This document shows positions 60,018 to 64,000 of a DNA stretch of 64,000 nucleotides, piece by piece. A model generated the notes under the pieces. It ran no database searches. It had not been told where the DNA came from and saw nothing but the letters and a program-made list of their open reading frames with translations. Each line of letters begins with the position of its first letter. Within the stretch, counting starts at the first letter, position 1. The position numbers were made by a program, and so were the translations under genes. This stretch comes from CAIKMD01 sp963729935 (GTDB lineage Bacteria > Pseudomonadota > Alphaproteobacteria > ATCC43930 > CGMCC-115725), in assembly GCA_963729935.1 (NCBI GenBank), contig CAVSPW010000004.1, forward strand, positions 496,001-560,000, given 5' to 3'.

Positions 60018-60848
60018 TCAGGGTTTCCGATCGGCCTCGGGATGGAAGAGCTTCTGGCCCGCCATCTCGTAATCGCCGATTGCGTGCTGGCCTTCGGGCG
60101 AGGCCAGCCAGTCCGCGAATTTCTTCGCCAAGGTGAGCTTGGCGTGCGGGTGGAGCTTGCGGTCGAGCTGGATGACGTCGTAGCGATTGAGCAACCGCCG
60201 GTCGCCCTCGAGCAGGATCACGAGATCGCGGCGATTGCCGAAGCTGAGCCAGGTGCCGCGATCGGTCAAGGTATAGGCATCGAGACCCGCGGCCGCGTTG
60301 AGGTCGGCGCCCATGCCGCCGCCGATATCCTTGTACCAGCTGCCGGCTTTCTTGGGATCGAGATCGGCCGCTTTCCACAAGCGCTTTTCGAGCGCATCCG
60401 TGCCGCTCTTGTCGCCGCGTGAAACGAAAGGCGCGCCGGTATTCCAGATCGCGCGGAACGCCGCGATGACGTCGTGGCTCCCCTTGATCTTGGCCGGATC
60501 GGATTTCGGACCGACAATGACGAAATCGTTCCAGGCGATCTCGTGCCGGTCGACGCCATGGCCCTCGGCGATGAATTTCGCCTCGGCATCCGGATCGTGA
60601 ACGAGGACGAGGTCGGCATCGCCGCGCCGCGCGGTGTCGAGCGCCTGACCGGTACCGAGCGCCACCACGTGAACCGCGATGCCCGACTCTTTCGTGAAGA
60701 GCGGGAGGATGTGCTTCAAGAGCCCGCTATTGTCGACCGAAGTGGTCGAGGCCAGCACGATATAGGGCTCGTCGGCATGGGTCACGCTCATGCCCGAAAG
60801 CAAAGCAAAAGCGGCGACGGAAGTCAGGAGAAAACGGTTGTATTTCAC
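60018..60848 (-). CDS. tupA: Tungstate-binding protein TupA
   Basis: TupA is the periplasmic binding protein of a tungstate ABC transporter. The 276-residue product has a signal peptide (FLLTSVAAFALLSGMSVTHA) and the TupA ligand motif in VLASTTSVDNSGLLKHILPL. FVSRGDKSGTDALEKRLW is a second binding segment. Its ATG overlaps the permease stop (ATGA). Proximity to mobA, fdhD and moaA suggests supply of tungsten or molybdenum to a pterin-cofactor enzyme. Confidence 0.9.
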   Translation of the reverse strand: MKYNRFLLTSVAAFALLSGMSVTHADEPYIVLASTTSVDNSGLLKHILPLFTKESGIAVHVVALGTGQALDTARRGDADLVLVHDPDAEAKFIAEGHGVDRHEIAWNDFVIVGPKSDPAKIKGSHDVIAAFRAIWNTGAPFVSRGDKSGTDALEKRLWKAADLDPKKAGSWYKDIGGGMGADLNAAAGLDAYTLTDRGTWLSFGNRRDLVILLEGDRRLLNRYDVIQLDRKLHPHAKLTLAKKFADWLASPEGQHAIGDYEMAGQKLFHPEADRKP

Positions 60849-61543
60849 GAGAATTTCCCTCGATCGGCGATGGCAAAGGCAAGCCCGTTGAAAAGGAGGC
60901 TCAAACTAATGAGCACGAGACCCAAGGCGAGCGCAAGCGGCAAGTTTCCCATGCTGGTCTGAAGCGCGATCGCCGTCGTCATCGTGCGGGTCGCGCCCGC
61001 GATATTGCCGCCGACGATGATGATCGCGCCCACTTCGGAGATGGTGCGCCCGAAGCCGGCGAGCAGCGCCGTCAGAAGCTGCGCGCGTCCGATCAACAGA
61101 AGCTGAGGGATGATTTCGAGCCGCGTCGCGCCCGCCATCTGAAATCCCTCGCCGTAGCGCCCCCATAGATCCTCGACCACGCGGTGGACGATCGCCGTGA
61201 CGATGGGCACCGCCAGCACGGTCTGGACGATCACCATCGCGGTGGGCGTGTAGAGTAGGCCGAGCGCGCCGAGCGGGCCGGAGCGCGAGAGCAGGATATA
61301 GGCCACGAGGCCCACCACCACCGGCGGCAGGCCGAGCATGGAATTGACCAGAATGACCGCCGCGCGCCGGCCGGGAAAACGGTAGACCCCGAGCGCGGCG
61401 CCCGCGGGCGAGCCGATGAGGCCGGCGATGAGCGCGGCGCCGAGGCTCACCGCGAGCGAGAGCCGGATGATGCCGTAGAGTTCGGGATCGCCCCGGAATA
61501 TCAGCCCGAGCCCCAGCGCGATCGCCATACCGAAATCGCTCAT
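60845..61543 (-). CDS. tupB: Tungstate ABC transporter permease TupB
   Basis: The 232-residue membrane protein has five to six hydrophobic segments (LSLAVSLGAALIAGLIGSPA; MLGLPPVVVGLVAYILL; LGLVLISLSLLFNGLAFAIA). The permease EAA-type loop is present near GFQMAGATRLEIIPQLLLIG. It precedes tupA with a 4-bp overlap. The ATPase component, usually tupC, is not in this window. The ATG at 61543 fits the family length. Confidence 0.9.
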   Translation of the reverse strand: MSDFGMAIALGLGLIFRGDPELYGIIRLSLAVSLGAALIAGLIGSPAGAALGVYRFPGRRAAVILVNSMLGLPPVVVGLVAYILLSRSGPLGALGLLYTPTAMVIVQTVLAVPIVTAIVHRVVEDLWGRYGEGFQMAGATRLEIIPQLLLIGRAQLLTALLAGFGRTISEVGAIIIVGGNIAGATRTMTTAIALQTSMGNLPLALALGLVLISLSLLFNGLAFAIADRGKFS

Positions 61544-61652
61544 GCCTTCCCCTCGCTACCCGGTCTTTCATGCCCCATTTTGACGGTTAATGTCAGTTAT
61601 TCATGTTGCGCGGGTGCTTCCCTGCCACGCCCGCACGCACTATGTTAGCTTC

Positions 61653-62645
61653 ATGATCGATCCCTTTGGCCGGCATATCAGCTATTTGCGGGTCTCGGTG
61701 ACGGACCGCTGCGACTTCCGCTGCGTCTATTGCATGGCGGAAGACATGACCTTCCTGCCCAAGGCGGAAATCCTGTCGCTCGAGGAACTGGATCGCGTCT
61801 GCAGCGCCTTCGTGCGTCTGGGCGTGAGAAAGCTGCGCTTGACCGGCGGAGAGCCGTTGGTCCGGCGCAACATCATGAGCCTCATTCGCGGCCTCGGCCG
61901 CCATCTCGGCACGGGCGCGCTCGACGAGCTGACCTTGACCACGAATGGCAGCCAGCTCGAGCGCTATGCCGGCGAGCTTAAGGATGCCGGGATGCGGCGG
62001 ATCAATGTCTCGCTCGACACGCTCGATCGGGAGAAATTCGCCGCGATCACGCGCTGGGGCAGGCTCGATCAGGTCGTCGCCGGACTCGACGCCGCCAAGC
62101 GTGCGGGGCTCGAAATCAAGATCAACGCCGTCGCGCTGAAAGGCGTCAACGACAACGAGTTCGACGGCCTCGTCGCGTGGTGCGGCGAGCGCGGCTACGA
62201 CCTCACCCTCATCGAGGTGATGCCGATGGGCGAGATCGGCGCCGACGCGCGCATCGAGCAATACCTGCCGCTTTCGGTGGCGCGTGCTTCCCTGCAGCGG
62301 CGCTGGACGCTCGACGAGACGGATTACCGCACCGGCGGGCCGGCGCGCTATTACGTCGTGCGCGAGACCGGACGCCGGCTCGGTTTCATCACGCCGATGA
62401 CGCATAATTTCTGCGAGAGCTGCAATCGCGTGCGGCTGACCTGCACCGGGACTCTCTATATGTGCCTCGGGCAGCACGACAGCGCCGATCTGCGCGCGCC
62501 GCTGCGCGCCTCGGACAGCGACGGGCCGCTCGACGCCGCGATCGCCGAAGCGATCGCGCGCAAGCCCAAGGGCCATGATTTCATCATCGATCGCCGTCAT
62601 GCGCAGTCCGCCGTGTCGCGGCATATGAGCGTGACCGGCGGTTGA
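61653..62645 (+). CDS. moaA: GTP 3',8-cyclase MoaA
   Basis: MoaA is a radical-SAM enzyme that makes the first intermediate of molybdenum cofactor synthesis. The 330-residue product has the N-terminal CxxxCxxC iron-sulfur site (DRCDFRCVYCMAEDM) and the C-terminal site (NFCESCNRVRLTCTGTLYMC). It ends in GG, which is required for activity. The ATG at 61653 was chosen over an ATG at 61590 because the protein then begins with the conserved DPFGRHISYLRVSVTDRC. Its stop overlaps the start of the NAD kinase gene. Confidence 0.95.
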   Translation: MIDPFGRHISYLRVSVTDRCDFRCVYCMAEDMTFLPKAEILSLEELDRVCSAFVRLGVRKLRLTGGEPLVRRNIMSLIRGLGRHLGTGALDELTLTTNGSQLERYAGELKDAGMRRINVSLDTLDREKFAAITRWGRLDQVVAGLDAAKRAGLEIKINAVALKGVNDNEFDGLVAWCGERGYDLTLIEVMPMGEIGADARIEQYLPLSVARASLQRRWTLDETDYRTGGPARYYVVRETGRRLGFITPMTHNFCESCNRVRLTCTGTLYMCLGQHDSADLRAPLRASDSDGPLDAAIAEAIARKPKGHDFIIDRRHAQSAVSRHMSVTGG

Positions 62646-63409
62646 GCGGTTCCCGCGTCGGTTTCGAGGCGAGCGATGCGCTCGCCGCTCAGGAGGCGCT
62701 GGCCGAGCTGCGCCAACGCTACAAAGCCGCCGATCCCGACGAGGCGGACATCATCGTCGCCCTGGGCGGCGATGGCTTCATGCTCGAAACCTTGCACAAG
62801 CATATGAAGCGCGGCGTGCCGATCTATGGCATGCATCGCGGCAGCGTCGGGTTCTTGATGAACAGCTACGCGGCCGAAGGGCTCGAAGAGCGATTGGAGC
62901 GCGCCAAGCCCGTGCGCGTCCACCCGCTTGAGATGACCGCGATCGATCGCGACGGCAAGCCGCATACGGCGCTCGCGATCAACGAAGTCTCGCTCATTCG
63001 CCAAAGCCGGCAGACCGCCAAGCTGCGCGTGAGCGTCGACAATTCGCCGCAATTGGACGAACTCATGGCCGACGGGATCCTGGTCGCGACACCGGTCGGG
63101 AGCACCGCCTATAATCTTTCGGCCCATGGACCGATCATTCCTTTGGGTGCGGGGATCTTGGCGCTGACGCCGATCAGCGCGTTCAGGCCGCGCCGCTGGC
63201 GCGGCGCGCTCCTGCCGCTCACCGCGCGCGTCCGCATCGACGTGATCGAGGCCGACAAGCGGCCGGTCAGCGCCACAGCGGACTTCACAGAAGTGCGCGA
63301 TGTGCGCGCGGTCACGGTGCGCGAGCGTCGCGAGATCGCGCTCACCATGCTGTTCGATCCCGAGCACAATCTCGAAGAGCGCGTCTTGAAAGAACAGTTC
63401 CTCTCCTAA
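62642..63409 (+). CDS. nadK: NAD kinase
   Basis: NAD kinase makes NADP from NAD. The 255-residue product has the GGDG motif (VALGGDGFMLETLHKH), the NEVSLIRQSRQTAKLRVSVD segment, and the GSTAYNLSAHGPIIPLGAGI segment with the conserved GSTAY. The only start upstream of the conserved part appears to be a TTG at 62642 that overlaps the moaA stop (TTGA). Translational coupling to moaA is therefore likely. The 255-residue length is that of the shorter alphaproteobacterial NadK. Confidence 0.9.
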   Translation: MSGSRVGFEASDALAAQEALAELRQRYKAADPDEADIIVALGGDGFMLETLHKHMKRGVPIYGMHRGSVGFLMNSYAAEGLEERLERAKPVRVHPLEMTAIDRDGKPHTALAINEVSLIRQSRQTAKLRVSVDNSPQLDELMADGILVATPVGSTAYNLSAHGPIIPLGAGILALTPISAFRPRRWRGALLPLTARVRIDVIEADKRPVSATADFTEVRDVRAVTVRERREIALTMLFDPEHNLEERVLKEQFLS

Positions 63410-63445
63410 CGCATCCACGCCGCCTCACGGAAACCGGATCGCTCG

Positions 63446-64000
63446 ATGAGCAAGCATTGGGGCAAGTTTTTTGCCGGCGCCGTCAAAGGCGCCACATTGT
63501 TTCAAAAGCCGTGGCGGCGCGCGGCGACAAGGCTTCAGGTCGGTCTAGCGTTGAAGCAGCGGCATTGGGTCGATACGCCGCGCGGGCGCATCCAGTTTGT
63601 CTCGCCGCATCCGCGGGCTCTGGAATACCCGCGGGATTTCCTGGCGCGCGAGCCCGAGACCCTCGCCTGGATCGATGCCTTCGTCACGCCGTGCACCCTG
63701 TGGGATATCGGCGCGAATATCGGCGCCTATTCCCTCTATGCGGCGTTGCGTCCCGACATTCATGTTCTGGCCTTCGAGCCCGGCGCCGCCAGTTATGCCG
63801 CGCTGTGCGAGAATATCGAGGCCAATGCGCGCCACGACGCGATCGAGGCCTACTGCATCGCCTTCAACGATCGCACGACCCTGGCGACGCTCAATATGGG
63901 CGACGCCAGCGCGGGCGGATTCCCCAACGCCTTCGGTTCGACCCGCAACGCCGATGGCGAAACCGTCCGCATGGTCGCGCGCCAGGCGGCGATCGGTTTT
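63446..64000 (+). CDS. FkbM-family methyltransferase, 5' part only
   Basis: A frame opens with an ATG at 63446 and continues for 185 codons to the window end without a stop. It has a basic N-terminus, then the SAM-binding segment TLWDIGANIGAYSLYAALRP and HVLAFEPGAASYAALCENIE, both typical of FkbM-type O-methyltransferases. It starts 36 bp after the NAD kinase gene in the same direction. It is a different sequence from the FkbM protein at 25469. The substrate is not known. Confidence 0.85.
   Translation, partial: MSKHWGKFFAGAVKGATLFQKPWRRAATRLQVGLALKQRHWVDTPRGRIQFVSPHPRALEYPRDFLAREPETLAWIDAFVTPCTLWDIGANIGAYSLYAALRPDIHVLAFEPGAASYAALCENIEANARHDAIEAYCIAFNDRTTLATLNMGDASAGGFPNAFGSTRNADGETVRMVARQAAIGF

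Noticed and set aside
61544..61652. Molybdenum cofactor riboswitch before moaA
   Set aside because: The gap of 109 bp to tupB is short and no convincing set of conserved helices could be drawn by eye. A covariance-model search with the Moco riboswitch family would settle it.

Overview
The window is high-GC chromosomal DNA from an alphaproteobacterium with a polar flagellum. The evidence is a set of alphaproteobacterial regulators found together: CtrA, the phosphotransferase ChpT, the CtrA inhibitor SciP, FliX, FlbD, FlaF and FlbT, plus FlhF/FlhG, which usually place a polar flagellum. The genus cannot be named from sequence alone. No tRNA, rRNA, CRISPR array, insertion sequence or prophage was seen.

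Layout. 1-3536: divergent start of a probable fliL, then flgF-flgG-flgA-flgH. 3589-5737 (minus): a substrate-binding-fold protein, dksA and fliX. 5928-12590: flgI-flgJ(cheL)-flgN-flgK-flgL. 12604-15868: pseB, pseC and an SpsF-type nucleotidyltransferase for flagellin sugar synthesis. 15985-17755: two genes of unknown role, each behind a CtrA-type box. 17843-25167 (minus): flagellin, flbT, flaF, a frameshifted OGT-like glycosyltransferase, a Maf-type flagellin glycosyltransferase and a methyltransferase. 25469-26620 (minus): an FkbM methyltransferase. 26984-35750: a sugar-modification operon (split transketolase, SDR, ATP-grasp, GH57-like, NeuB-like, and a fused SpsF/PseF-PseG enzyme). 36122-40734: fliK-flgD-flgE, with flgE frameshifted. 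40868-51347: sciP, then fliF-fliG-fliH-fliN-flbD-flhA-flhF-flhG and a FliK-like gene. 51376-53123 (minus): fliI-fliJ. 53365-54087: ctrA. 54174-57382 (minus): VOC dioxygenase, chpT, mobA, fdhD. 57632-64000: histidine kinase, NMT1-type binding protein, tungstate uptake (tupA, tupB), moaA, NAD kinase, and the start of another FkbM methyltransferase.

Regulation can be read directly from the DNA. Four operons (flgF, flgI, flagellin, fliK-flgE) have a sigma-54 -24/-12 element, with paired CGGCAA...TGCCG elements resembling FlbD (ftr) sites about 55-120 bp upstream. The fliF promoter has two such elements but no sigma-54 promoter, as expected if FlbD represses it. Perfect TTAA-N7-TTAA CtrA boxes lie before ctrA, fliI, fliX and an unknown gene, and near-perfect ones before flbT, sciP and the YkgJ/FliB-like gene. 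The window therefore encodes much of a Caulobacter-type flagellar hierarchy: ChpT to CtrA to class II genes including flbD, then FlbD plus sigma-54 to hook, ring and filament genes, with FlbT/FlaF controlling flagellin.

The most unusual content is structural: repeat modules of about 180-200 residues shared by a giant FlgK and by FlgE, a flagellin whose variable centre is built of GSGHS repeats, and a large sugar-modification locus whose product is not obvious from known pseudaminic or legionaminic acid pathways. flgE carries one frameshift and the OGT-like gene carries two. These could be sequencing errors or real decay.
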